Below, one piece after another: positions 17,312-24,752 of a DNA stretch of 64,000 nucleotides (within the stretch, counting starts at the first letter, position 1; every line of letters starts with the position of its first letter). The translations under genes and the position numbers were made by a program. This DNA comes from Marinobacter psychrophilus (GTDB taxonomy: Bacteria; Pseudomonadota; Gammaproteobacteria; Pseudomonadales; Oleiphilaceae), in assembly GCF_001043175.1 (NCBI RefSeq), contig NZ_CP011494.1, positions 310,001-374,000 on the forward strand. Reading direction: 5' to 3'. The notes beneath the pieces are model-generated. The model ran no database searches, was not told where the DNA came from, and worked only from the letters and a program-made list of their open reading frames with translations.

Positions 17312-18226
17312 ATGAACGTTTTTTTCAATGCATTGGTGCCGGTTGTTCTGCTGATCACCCTCGGGCACCTTTTCCGCCGCTGGAATTTTCCCGGGCCTGA
17401 GTTCTGGCCCCAGGCAGAACGCTTTACCTATTACGTTCTGTTCCCCGCCATGCTCGTGTACAAGTTGGGGCAGGCGCATGTGGCGCCGTCGGTTTACGCC
17501 GATGTTGCCGTACTGGTTGGTGCAACGCTGGTGTCCATGACTCTGATACTGGCCATTATCCAGCGCTTCTGGCGCTGGAGTGGCCCGGTGTTTTCGTCGG
17601 TTTTTCAAGGCGCCACCCGCTTCAATTCCTACGTCGCTCTGGCGGCGGGGGGAATGCTGCTGGGCGATGAGGGCCTGGCGCTGACAGCCATCGTGGTGGC
17701 TATTATGGTGCCCATGCTGAATTTGCTGTGCATCGTTATGTTTTCGCTGACGACTGCGGGCCAGCGGATACGGCTTCTGCCGGTGCTACGGATGATCATT
17801 ACCAATCCATTGATTGTCGGATCGCTGCTGGGTATTGCCTGGAGTTACTTCGAGCTGGGCTTTCACCCGCTGTTGGCCGGCACTCTGGGGCCACTGAGCA
17901 GCCTGGCTTTACCTATGGGCTTGATGACGGTGGGTGCTGGCCTGCAACTGAACGTGTTACGCGGCGCTTCAATGCCGTTTGTGATGTCGTCAATTCTTAA
18001 GCTGCTGGTGATGCCTGTGATTGCTGCCGGCATCGGCTATTTTTTAGGCTTCGAGCTCTTGCTGGTGCAGGTCATGATTCTGCTGGCGGCTTTGCCAACA
18101 GCCACCTCGGCTTATATTCTTGCGCGTCAGCTAGGCGGCGATGCACCGCTGATGGCGGGTATCATTAGCGGGCAAACCCTGTTGGCCGTGTTGTCTATCC
18201 CGCTGGTTCTTAATTTCCTCTGGTAG
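17312..18226 (+). CDS. AEC-family transporter (auxin efflux carrier type)
   Basis: A 304-aa inner-membrane carrier of the AEC family with ten hydrophobic helices in two sets of five. Family motifs are visible: LGHLFRRW near residue 20, the ATRFNSYVALAAGGMLLG block near 106-123 (conserved RxNxY), NPLIVGSLLGI near 159, and a C-terminal MILLAALPTATSAYILARQLGGD. Bacterial members export or exchange dicarboxylates such as malate or malonate. The substrate is not predictable here. It stands alone in a run of unrelated plus-strand genes. Confidence 0.88.
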   Translation: MNVFFNALVPVVLLITLGHLFRRWNFPGPEFWPQAERFTYYVLFPAMLVYKLGQAHVAPSVYADVAVLVGATLVSMTLILAIIQRFWRWSGPVFSSVFQGATRFNSYVALAAGGMLLGDEGLALTAIVVAIMVPMLNLLCIVMFSLTTAGQRIRLLPVLRMIITNPLIVGSLLGIAWSYFELGFHPLLAGTLGPLSSLALPMGLMTVGAGLQLNVLRGASMPFVMSSILKLLVMPVIAAGIGYFLGFELLLVQVMILLAALPTATSAYILARQLGGDAPLMAGIISGQTLLAVLSIPLVLNFLW

Positions 18227-18314
18227 GATGGAGTGGTTTACTTGACGCTGACGATGATGGCTAATATCGGTGCGTTTTTTGCGTTTTAATGATCTTTTTA
18301 GGGGGCGCGAAGCA

Positions 18315-18830
18315 ATGAATACAAACGCAGGCAGTGGTTACACCTTGGTGGATTTTTCTGTGACCTCACCCGCGCCTGAGTGGTACGCCGTAAATGACGG
18401 TGTGATGGGTGGCGAATCCCGCGGTGGACCAGAAATTGTGGATGGCCAGCTGGTTTTTTCCGGACAGATATCGCTGGAGAACAACGGTGGTTTTTCGTCG
18501 GTGAAAAGCAGCGGCCACGAGTTTGATGTGAGCGCCTTTCACACCCTGCGACTGCGGGTGAAAGGCGATGGTCGCAGTTACCAGCTCAGGCTATACACCG
18601 ACGCCCGTTATGGCCATTCCCCTATTGCTTATACCGCCGAGTTCCCGACACTCGCAGGCGAGTGGACAGAGTCGGTTATAGTGATTTCCCAGCTGAGTCC
18701 GCGTTTTCGTGGCCGCGCGCTTTCCGGCCCACCTCTGGATGTTGAACATGTAGAAGCCATTGGCTTGCTACTGGGCGACAAGCGCGCTGGTGAGTTCGAG
18801 TTGCGGGTAGAGTGGATCAGGGCGGAATAA
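18315..18830 (+). CDS. CIA30 family protein (NADH dehydrogenase assembly-like)
   Basis: A 171-aa protein of the CIA30 family, a jelly-roll carbohydrate-binding-like fold named after a mitochondrial complex I assembly factor. Recognisable segments are WYAVNDGVMGGESRG near the start, FSGQISLENNGGFSSV, and the C-terminal GLLLGDKRAGEFELRVEWI. There is no signal peptide. The ATG at 18315 follows an AGGGGG site by about eight bases; an upstream GTG at 18270 in the same frame lacks such a site and adds unrelated residues. The bacterial function is not established. Confidence 0.85.
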   Translation: MNTNAGSGYTLVDFSVTSPAPEWYAVNDGVMGGESRGGPEIVDGQLVFSGQISLENNGGFSSVKSSGHEFDVSAFHTLRLRVKGDGRSYQLRLYTDARYGHSPIAYTAEFPTLAGEWTESVIVISQLSPRFRGRALSGPPLDVEHVEAIGLLLGDKRAGEFELRVEWIRAE

Positions 18831-18841
18831 GCCCGCCCACG

Positions 18842-19966
18842 CTATTGTGTGGGTGCCATACGGTAAAGCTTGCCTTGGCGGGCATCGCTCAGCAGCCACA
18901 AAGCGCCATCAGGGCCAAACCGGACATCGCGAATGCGCTCGTTCAGATCAAGCAGCAAGTCTTCCTCCGCAATCACTTTGTCATTTTCGTTTGTCCCTAG
19001 TCGTACCAGTTTGCGCAGTTTCAATGCGCCCACAAACACATCACCCTGCCATTGTGGAAACAGCTCGCCGCTGTAAAGCGCCATACCTGACGGTGCGATG
19101 GACGGATCCCAATAGTGCAACGGCTGGGCCATGCCTTCTTTATGGGTATCCGAAGTGATCGGTAGCCCCGAATAACCGATGCCGTAGGTGATTTCCGGCC
19201 AGCCGTAATTAGTGCCGGCGTAAAGGATATTCACTTCATCGCCGCCGCGGGGGCCGTGTTCGTGAGTCCAGATTTCGCCGGTCTGTGGGTGAACGGTCAT
19301 ACCCTGAATATTGCGGTTGCCCCAAGTGTAGAACGTGTCACGGATAGCGGAGCTTCCCAAACCCGGATTGCCCGGTGCAGGTTCGCCGTCGATGGTAATG
19401 CGGTGCACACCGCCAGCGTCATCGCGGGTGTCTTGAGCGCGATCTTTTTCACCGCGATCGCCCACGGCGATGTAAAGATAGCCGCTGCTGTCAAAAGCCA
19501 TGCGCCCGCCAAAGTGGCGTGTGCCGTTCGAACGGGGCAATGCTTCGAAGATGACCTTAAGGGTTTTGAGTTCGTTGTTATCCAGCACAGCGCGGGCCAC
19601 CCGGGTGGTCATCCCCTCTGACGAGTCATGAGCGTAGCTAAGAAACAAGGTGTTGTTGCTGGCAAAATCCGGGTGCAGTATGACGTCAAATAGCCCTCCC
19701 TGGCCGGCTGCGGCCACCTGGGGCACACCATGAATAGCCTTCGTCGCCAACGAGCTGTTCTGGATTATTCGTAATCTTCCGGGCCGCTCGGTGACCAGGG
19801 CTGAACCGTCTGGCAGAAACGCCAGGCTCCAGGGATGCTCCAGCCCCTCTGCGATGGTTTCAAGCTGAAAGGGGCCTGCGTCAGACGGGAAGGTCTGGCT
19901 GAACGCCAGCGGCAGAAACCCTACCAGTAAGGCAAAACCGATAACAGCCTGCTGTAAAACCCGCAT
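18842..19966 (-). CDS. PQQ-dependent soluble aldose sugar dehydrogenase (YliI/Asd type)
   Basis: A 374-aa periplasmic beta-propeller of the glucose/sorbosone dehydrogenase family, which oxidises aldoses with PQQ. A signal peptide (about 1-23, ends PLAFSQ) is followed by LEHPWSLAFLPDGSALVTER, the conserved AHDSSEG and NGTRHFGGRMAFD segments with the catalytic histidine region, YIAVGDRGEKDRAQD, and EHGPRGGDEVNI with further calcium and PQQ ligands. The ATG at 19966 has AGGAGA seven bases upstream; a TTG six codons earlier is unlikely. It converges with the CIA30 gene. Confidence 0.9.
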   Translation of the reverse strand: MRVLQQAVIGFALLVGFLPLAFSQTFPSDAGPFQLETIAEGLEHPWSLAFLPDGSALVTERPGRLRIIQNSSLATKAIHGVPQVAAAGQGGLFDVILHPDFASNNTLFLSYAHDSSEGMTTRVARAVLDNNELKTLKVIFEALPRSNGTRHFGGRMAFDSSGYLYIAVGDRGEKDRAQDTRDDAGGVHRITIDGEPAPGNPGLGSSAIRDTFYTWGNRNIQGMTVHPQTGEIWTHEHGPRGGDEVNILYAGTNYGWPEITYGIGYSGLPITSDTHKEGMAQPLHYWDPSIAPSGMALYSGELFPQWQGDVFVGALKLRKLVRLGTNENDKVIAEEDLLLDLNERIRDVRFGPDGALWLLSDARQGKLYRMAPTQ

Positions 19967-19998
19967 AAAGATCTCCTGTTTCAATCTTCGACCAGCAA

Positions 19999-20445
19999 CT
20001 ACCGATTACGTTGCAGCCAGCGGTCCAGTTTGTCTGCAAATTCTTTGCGGTCGCTCTGGCCGAAGGGCGCCGGGCCGCCGGTAACCTGGCCGGCGTTGCG
20101 CATTTCTTCCATAAAATTACGCATCGCCAGGCGTTGGCGAATATTCTCTTTTGTAAATGCCTGGCCTCTGGGGTTGAAGACATCTGCCCCCTTTTCAATG
20201 GCTTCTGCGGCCAAGGGGATATCTTGTGTGATTACCAGATCCCCAGCTTTGAGCTGATCCATAATTTCATTGTCTGCCACGTCAAACCCCTGCATCACTT
20301 GGCGGGTGTGAATAAACGGACCTGGTGGCAATGGAACAACGTGGTTGGCAATAAACGTGGCATGTACCTTCCAGCGCGCTGCCGCGCGGCAGATAATTTC
20401 GCGAATGGGCACCGGGCAGGCATCGGCATCAACCCAGATGGACAT
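19999..20445 (-). CDS. YaiI/YqxD family protein (DUF188)
   Basis: A 148-aa cytoplasmic protein of the YaiI/YqxD (DUF188) family. The start MSIWVDADACPVPIREIICR is the family signature with conserved aspartates, and DLVITQDIPLAAEAIEKGA near 89-107 is its second block, consistent with a PIN-like nuclease fold. The final DRKEFADKLDRWLQ is also typical. No biochemical role is firmly established. It lies just upstream of the sugar dehydrogenase on the same strand but is probably functionally unrelated. Confidence 0.9.
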   Translation of the reverse strand: MSIWVDADACPVPIREIICRAAARWKVHATFIANHVVPLPPGPFIHTRQVMQGFDVADNEIMDQLKAGDLVITQDIPLAAEAIEKGADVFNPRGQAFTKENIRQRLAMRNFMEEMRNAGQVTGGPAPFGQSDRKEFADKLDRWLQRNR

Positions 20446-20638
20446 GGCAGGCTCCTAAGTGTGTGAACGCTGTTCGTGAGTGGTTCAGAATCTAGCTTTG
20501 CAGATCGACAAACTTAGTTTAATCCGGGGCCGATTTATTTGCAGGAAATGGGACACCTTGTTGATATGGACACGATTGTTAATAGTACCACCAGCCCGGG
20601 CGTGCGAGCTGAAACCAAAACATGCTCGAACCCGGGAT

Positions 20639-21961
20639 TTAATAGTTAAGTATCAGTCCATTTTCAATAAAATGCTGAATGAACACGTCGAAGGTGCCAT
20701 CTGGCAATTCTTTGGAGATGGTGAATAGTTCGCCGTTGTCGGCTTTCGGATGAAGGTCTAAATCCAGCGTCGCGTATTTTGATATACGTTTTTTGTTGGC
20801 CGTTCTGACCAGCATAATCCGCGGTTTGCGCCGGTTTTTGGGGTTGCTGGTGAGTACGATTGCGACTTCGCCGGTTTTCAGTTCTACGATGGAGCCGGGC
20901 GGGTAAATGCCGATCATCAGGATGAACTCCCTAGCAAGCTCCGAATCAAACTGCGTACCGCGAAATCGGTGAATCGTTTTGAGTGCGCTCATGGATGAAC
21001 GGGCGCTATCATAAGCCCGGTTGCTGGTGATGGCATCGTAGGTGTCGGCGATGGCTACGATTTTCGCATTATAGGGGATCTGATGATCCACCAGACCGCG
21101 AGGGTAACCGCGGCCATCCAGACGTTCGTGATGGTTGTAGGCAACATCGATTGTGGCATGAACCACTTTTGGTAGCGCCATTAACATGTCGCGCCCCCAG
21201 TTAGCGTGGTTCTGCATTATGCAGTACTCCTGGGGTGTCAGCCCGCCTGACTTTTGAAGAATTTCCAAGGGTACTTTTGTTTTGCCAATGTCGTGTAGCA
21301 AACCGCACAGTCCGAGCGTACGGATCTCTTCTTCAAGCAATCCAAGGCGCTTGCCAAATGCCGCAGACAGAATCGACACGTTCAAACAGTGCTCTGCGGT
21401 GTAGCCATCCTTCTGCTTTAACTTAGTCAGCAACAGCAGGGCATCTTTGTTTCTCAGAATACTGTCAACGCAGTTATTTACCACCTCGCGCGCACGATTG
21501 ATATCAAGAGCTCGCCCTACTCGCAAGCCGGCCATTATGCCGGCAGCAACGGATTTTGCTTCAGAGTAGTGATTGGTGACTGTGCGAATTTCGGTGTTTA
21601 CATCCACCTTGTTGATGTAGATAGCGCGCCTGGCGCTGCGCTGGGCGTTCGGGTGTGATTTTTTTCCTGATTTTTTGGTGGTGCCCGTGTTCCCGGAATC
21701 TGTTGAGAACCGTTGGAAATAGGCTGTATCGGGCTTATCTAAAGGGCCTTGAGAAATCTTGTCAAGTTCACGTTTCACTTTACCTTCGATAACGACCTTG
21801 CGGCACTGTATCTGGAGAGCGTCGATCTCGTCACGACTTTGAATAACGAATCCCTGAAAGAGAAAAGCGGTATCCTCCCAGGCGCAATCAAGGCGAATAA
21901 CGTGCATGCCCAGCCGAAGCTCAGAGACGTCGATCTCAAGTTCTACGGTTTCGTCGCGCAT
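20639..21961 (-). CDS. HD-GYP domain c-di-GMP phosphodiesterase with DUF3391
   Basis: A 440-aa cytoplasmic protein that should hydrolyse the messenger c-di-GMP. The N-terminal part (about 1-120) is a DUF3391-type domain (VELEIDVSELRLGMHVIRLD). The HD-GYP domain follows, with metal ligands in HCLNVSILSAAFG, the HDIGKTKVP motif, MQNHANWG, and HHERLDGRGYPRG, where GYP is intact. The ATG at 21961 is preferred; its ribosome binding site is poor (an oligo-T run precedes it). It is transcribed away from the PotD-like/GGDEF-EAL operon, and 629 bases separate the two starts. Confidence 0.9.
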   Translation of the reverse strand: MRDETVELEIDVSELRLGMHVIRLDCAWEDTAFLFQGFVIQSRDEIDALQIQCRKVVIEGKVKRELDKISQGPLDKPDTAYFQRFSTDSGNTGTTKKSGKKSHPNAQRSARRAIYINKVDVNTEIRTVTNHYSEAKSVAAGIMAGLRVGRALDINRAREVVNNCVDSILRNKDALLLLTKLKQKDGYTAEHCLNVSILSAAFGKRLGLLEEEIRTLGLCGLLHDIGKTKVPLEILQKSGGLTPQEYCIMQNHANWGRDMLMALPKVVHATIDVAYNHHERLDGRGYPRGLVDHQIPYNAKIVAIADTYDAITSNRAYDSARSSMSALKTIHRFRGTQFDSELAREFILMIGIYPPGSIVELKTGEVAIVLTSNPKNRRKPRIMLVRTANKKRISKYATLDLDLHPKADNGELFTISKELPDGTFDVFIQHFIENGLILNY

Positions 21962-22027
21962 CAAAAAAAACCCGTATCCAATGTATCCATATAATTGCAC
22001 AAGTTGCTTCGTGGCGATAGAACGCAA

Positions 22028-22575
22028 GGCTGGTAATCATGGGCTCGGTAAAAGTGAGTCGGTTTTACGGCTTACTCTACTCTATGCCGCCGTATTGACA
22101 GGTAAGAGGCCCGGCGGCTTCTTTAATTCAGCTATAGGCTCGGGTGCACGATCTGGCCAGGTACCCACAGCCCAAAACTATCCCAATCCAGCCTCGCAAC
22201 GGTCACCTTTAGCATCATCAGAGCAGTCTGGCGCTGGCCAGTGGTCATGAGTATTTGGTCGCCTAAGCGATGTCGGTGTTCAGAGCGACAGACATAAGGA
22301 TAGCCATCAGTGCGGGGTTTCGCACACCGTTTTTCATTGCGTACTCCTTACGGTTGATTGTGCCCACCTAGTTGGAACCTCTTCAGGATGTGCCACTGAC
22401 CGCTACGGGTTGGCAATGGCGAAGTTTCAGGAGGCGCTGATTTTTTTCAGGTCGTGTGGGTTACTATGGCTGGCGACGGCTCCACAGGTTCAACGGCGGA
22501 ATGTCGCCAATTGTGGTTGAAGGCAAACGTAGAGTATTGTCTGAAATGAATTAATAACGGTATTGTCGCCGGTGA
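22028..22575. other. spacer between HD-GYP gene and binding-protein operon
   Basis: No full gene. It contains one short leader-like frame (22263-22337, listed separately) and the upstream regions of both divergent units. I see no clear operator. Confidence 0.4.
22263..22337 (-). other. 24-codon leader-like ORF with strong ribosome binding site
   Basis: An ATG at 22337 is preceded by AAGGAG at ideal spacing and encodes MKNGVRNPALMAILMSVALN plus TDIA, then TAG. It looks like the start of a signal peptide cut short by a stop, so it is probably the 5' stub of a deleted exported-protein gene. A genuine micro-protein is possible but not supported further. Confidence 0.3.
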
Positions 22576-22590
22576 TTGGTGGGGAAGGTT

Positions 22591-23637
22591 ATGTGTCTTC
22601 GTAAGGCTAAAGTGATCACACTTTTTTTGCTCTTTACCGCTGTTTTTGCGCAAGCGGCAGAATCGAAGGAACTGGTGTTCCTTAACTGGCCAAATTATAT
22701 GGATCCGGAAATTATCGCGGAATTTGAACAGCGCACTGGTATCGCGGTAAAACAAAGTTATTTCGATTCCGATACTGCCCGGGACGAACTTCTGCTTGAG
22801 ACCGAGGGAAAAGGCTTCGACGTGGCGCTCATCAATGGCGCTTCAATCAGAATTCTGGCGAAACGCGGTTGGCTCGAGCGCCTCAATGAGTCGAGTGTCC
22901 CTAATCTGAAACACATCGATCCACGTCGACGTAGCGAATTTGAAAAAGCCGAAGACTTCGGCGTGCCCTATTTCTGGGGTACGATTGGCATTGTTTATCG
23001 TCGGGACCTAGTTCCCTTCGCGGTTTCAAGCTGGATGGACCTGTTGCAGCCGACAGAGGAACTGCACGGTAAAATCAGCATGATTGGCGATAGCGCGGAT
23101 ATGATCGGCGCGGCTCTCAAGGCTCTGGGTTACTCGCTCAACAGCACCAACGAAGATGAGATGAAAGAGGCCGAGGCACTGTTAGAAGCACAGGCTCCGG
23201 CGGTTAACACCTACCGCTACCTCTCTCTGAACGAAGATTCCGCGCTGTTAAACGGCCAAGTTGTCATGAGCATGATGTACAACGGCGATACCCGGATGTT
23301 GCAGGAATATAACGACAATATTGCGTTTGTACTTCCCAAAGAGGGTGGCAATATCTGGACCGATTATCTGAGCGTTCTGAGCGCCTCCCCCCGAAAGGCT
23401 GAAGCCAAACGGTTCATCAATTTTCTTAATGAGCCGGAGATCGCCGCGCGGCTTGCGCAGTATGTCTATTATGCGACTCCCAACCTGGCCGCTGAAGCAT
23501 TGCTACCGGCGGATTTCAGGAATGATCCTGTGATCTACCCGAGTGGCGAGGCACTGGAAAACTCGGAAGCCTATCGTCGCTTGCCACCTCGAGCTCATAA
23601 AAATCGCGCGGCCATTTTCTCGAGGATTGTCTACTGA
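22591..23637 (+). CDS. PotD-like periplasmic polyamine-type binding protein, copy 1
   Basis: A 348-aa periplasmic binding protein of the spermidine/putrescine PotD/PotF family. A signal peptide ends near residue 22 (FAQAAES). The mature start ELVFLNWPNYMDPEIIAEFEQ is the family signature, followed by YFDSDTARDELLL, VPYFWGTIGIVYRRD and WMDLLQP. The ATG at 22591 has a GGGGAAGG site just upstream; a TTG five codons earlier overlaps it. No potABC transport genes are near. The next two genes are a second copy and a membrane GGDEF-EAL protein, which points to sensing rather than uptake, as for Vibrio NspS. Confidence 0.9.
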   Translation: MCLRKAKVITLFLLFTAVFAQAAESKELVFLNWPNYMDPEIIAEFEQRTGIAVKQSYFDSDTARDELLLETEGKGFDVALINGASIRILAKRGWLERLNESSVPNLKHIDPRRRSEFEKAEDFGVPYFWGTIGIVYRRDLVPFAVSSWMDLLQPTEELHGKISMIGDSADMIGAALKALGYSLNSTNEDEMKEAEALLEAQAPAVNTYRYLSLNEDSALLNGQVVMSMMYNGDTRMLQEYNDNIAFVLPKEGGNIWTDYLSVLSASPRKAEAKRFINFLNEPEIAARLAQYVYYATPNLAAEALLPADFRNDPVIYPSGEALENSEAYRRLPPRAHKNRAAIFSRIVY

Positions 23638-23669
23638 TCGCCGTACCTTCATCTTAATGGCCTGTTATT

Positions 23670-24749
23670 ATGAATAAAAATAAAGCCTGCATCAGCAAAC
23701 ACAAGGCCTTGTGTTTGGCACTTACTTTGATTGTACTCAGCTGCCCGCTGCAGGCGTCAGAGCCAACGGAACTGTTGTTCCTTAATTGGTCGGATTATAT
23801 GGACCCGCAGATTCTGGAGGAGTTCAAACAACGCACCGGCGTTGCGGTGAAACAAACCTTTTTCGAGTCTGACGCTGCGCGGGATGAGCTTTTGCTTGGA
23901 ACGGGGGGTAGAGGCTTTGATCTGGCCATTATCGACGGTACTGCGATTCGGATCCTGGCAAAACGCGGCTGGCTAGAGCCTATTGATGAAACGGATATTC
24001 CCAACCTGACGCATATCGATCCGCGCTGGCGCACTGTCCATGAGGAGGCGGAATTGTACAGCGTGCCTTACTTCTGGGGAACGCTGGGTATAGCCTACCG
24101 CCAAGACCTGGTAGCTTTTCCGGTTACAAGCTGGATGGATTTGTTGCAGCCCGCCGAGGAACTGCATGACAGGGTGGCGATGATCAGCGGCACCAGAGAC
24201 CTGATTGGCGTGGCACTGAAGGCATTGGGTTATTCGCTCAACAGCACCGACGTACAAGAGCTCAAAGAAGCTGAGGCGTTACTCCAGGCGCAGGCGCCTG
24301 CCGTTAAAACCTACAAAGCCGTTTCCCGGGATGCAAATTCTGCTTTGGTGAATGGCCAGGTCGCCATGAGCATGATGTATAGTTCCTACGCCTCGATGGT
24401 CCAGGAACACCATGACGAGATTGCATTTGTTCTCCCGAAGGAAGGCAGTAATATCTGGGTCGATTATATAAGTGTTCTCAGTGGCTCCACCAATAAAGCC
24501 GCGGCCAAACAGTTTATCAATTTTCTCAACGAGCCGGAGATCGCTGCGCGGCTGGCGCTGTTCGTCTGCTCTGCCACGCCGAATCTTGCCGCCGAAGCAT
24601 TGCTTCCAGCTGAGTTCAAGAGCGATCCGGTTATCTACCCGAACGATAAGGCGCTGGAAAAGTCGGAAACCAATCAACGCCTGCCTGTCCGGACGCAAAA
24701 AATCCGTGCAGAGATTTTTTCGCGCCTCGTTAACTGGACTTGGTACTAG
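23670..24749 (+). CDS. PotD-like periplasmic polyamine-type binding protein, copy 2
   Basis: A 359-aa paralogue of the preceding gene, 32 bases downstream. The two align along their whole length: ELLFLNWSDYMDPQILEEFK, ESDAARDELLLGTGGRGFDL, VPYFWGTLGIAYRQDLV, SMMYSS against SMMYNG, and FLNEPEIAARLA in both. A signal peptide ends near residue 29 (LQASEP). Differences gather in segments that line the family's ligand cleft (for example SSYASMVQEH versus NGDTRMLQEY), so the copies may prefer different polyamines. The stop is three bases before the GGDEF-EAL start. Confidence 0.9.
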   Translation: MNKNKACISKHKALCLALTLIVLSCPLQASEPTELLFLNWSDYMDPQILEEFKQRTGVAVKQTFFESDAARDELLLGTGGRGFDLAIIDGTAIRILAKRGWLEPIDETDIPNLTHIDPRWRTVHEEAELYSVPYFWGTLGIAYRQDLVAFPVTSWMDLLQPAEELHDRVAMISGTRDLIGVALKALGYSLNSTDVQELKEAEALLQAQAPAVKTYKAVSRDANSALVNGQVAMSMMYSSYASMVQEHHDEIAFVLPKEGSNIWVDYISVLSGSTNKAAAKQFINFLNEPEIAARLALFVCSATPNLAAEALLPAEFKSDPVIYPNDKALEKSETNQRLPVRTQKIRAEIFSRLVNWTWY

Positions 24750-24752
24750 CAC

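Noticed and set aside
18270..18314. Upstream GTG start for the CIA30 protein
   Set aside because: The ATG at 18315 has a well-placed AGGGGG site and the extra 15 residues are unlike the family.
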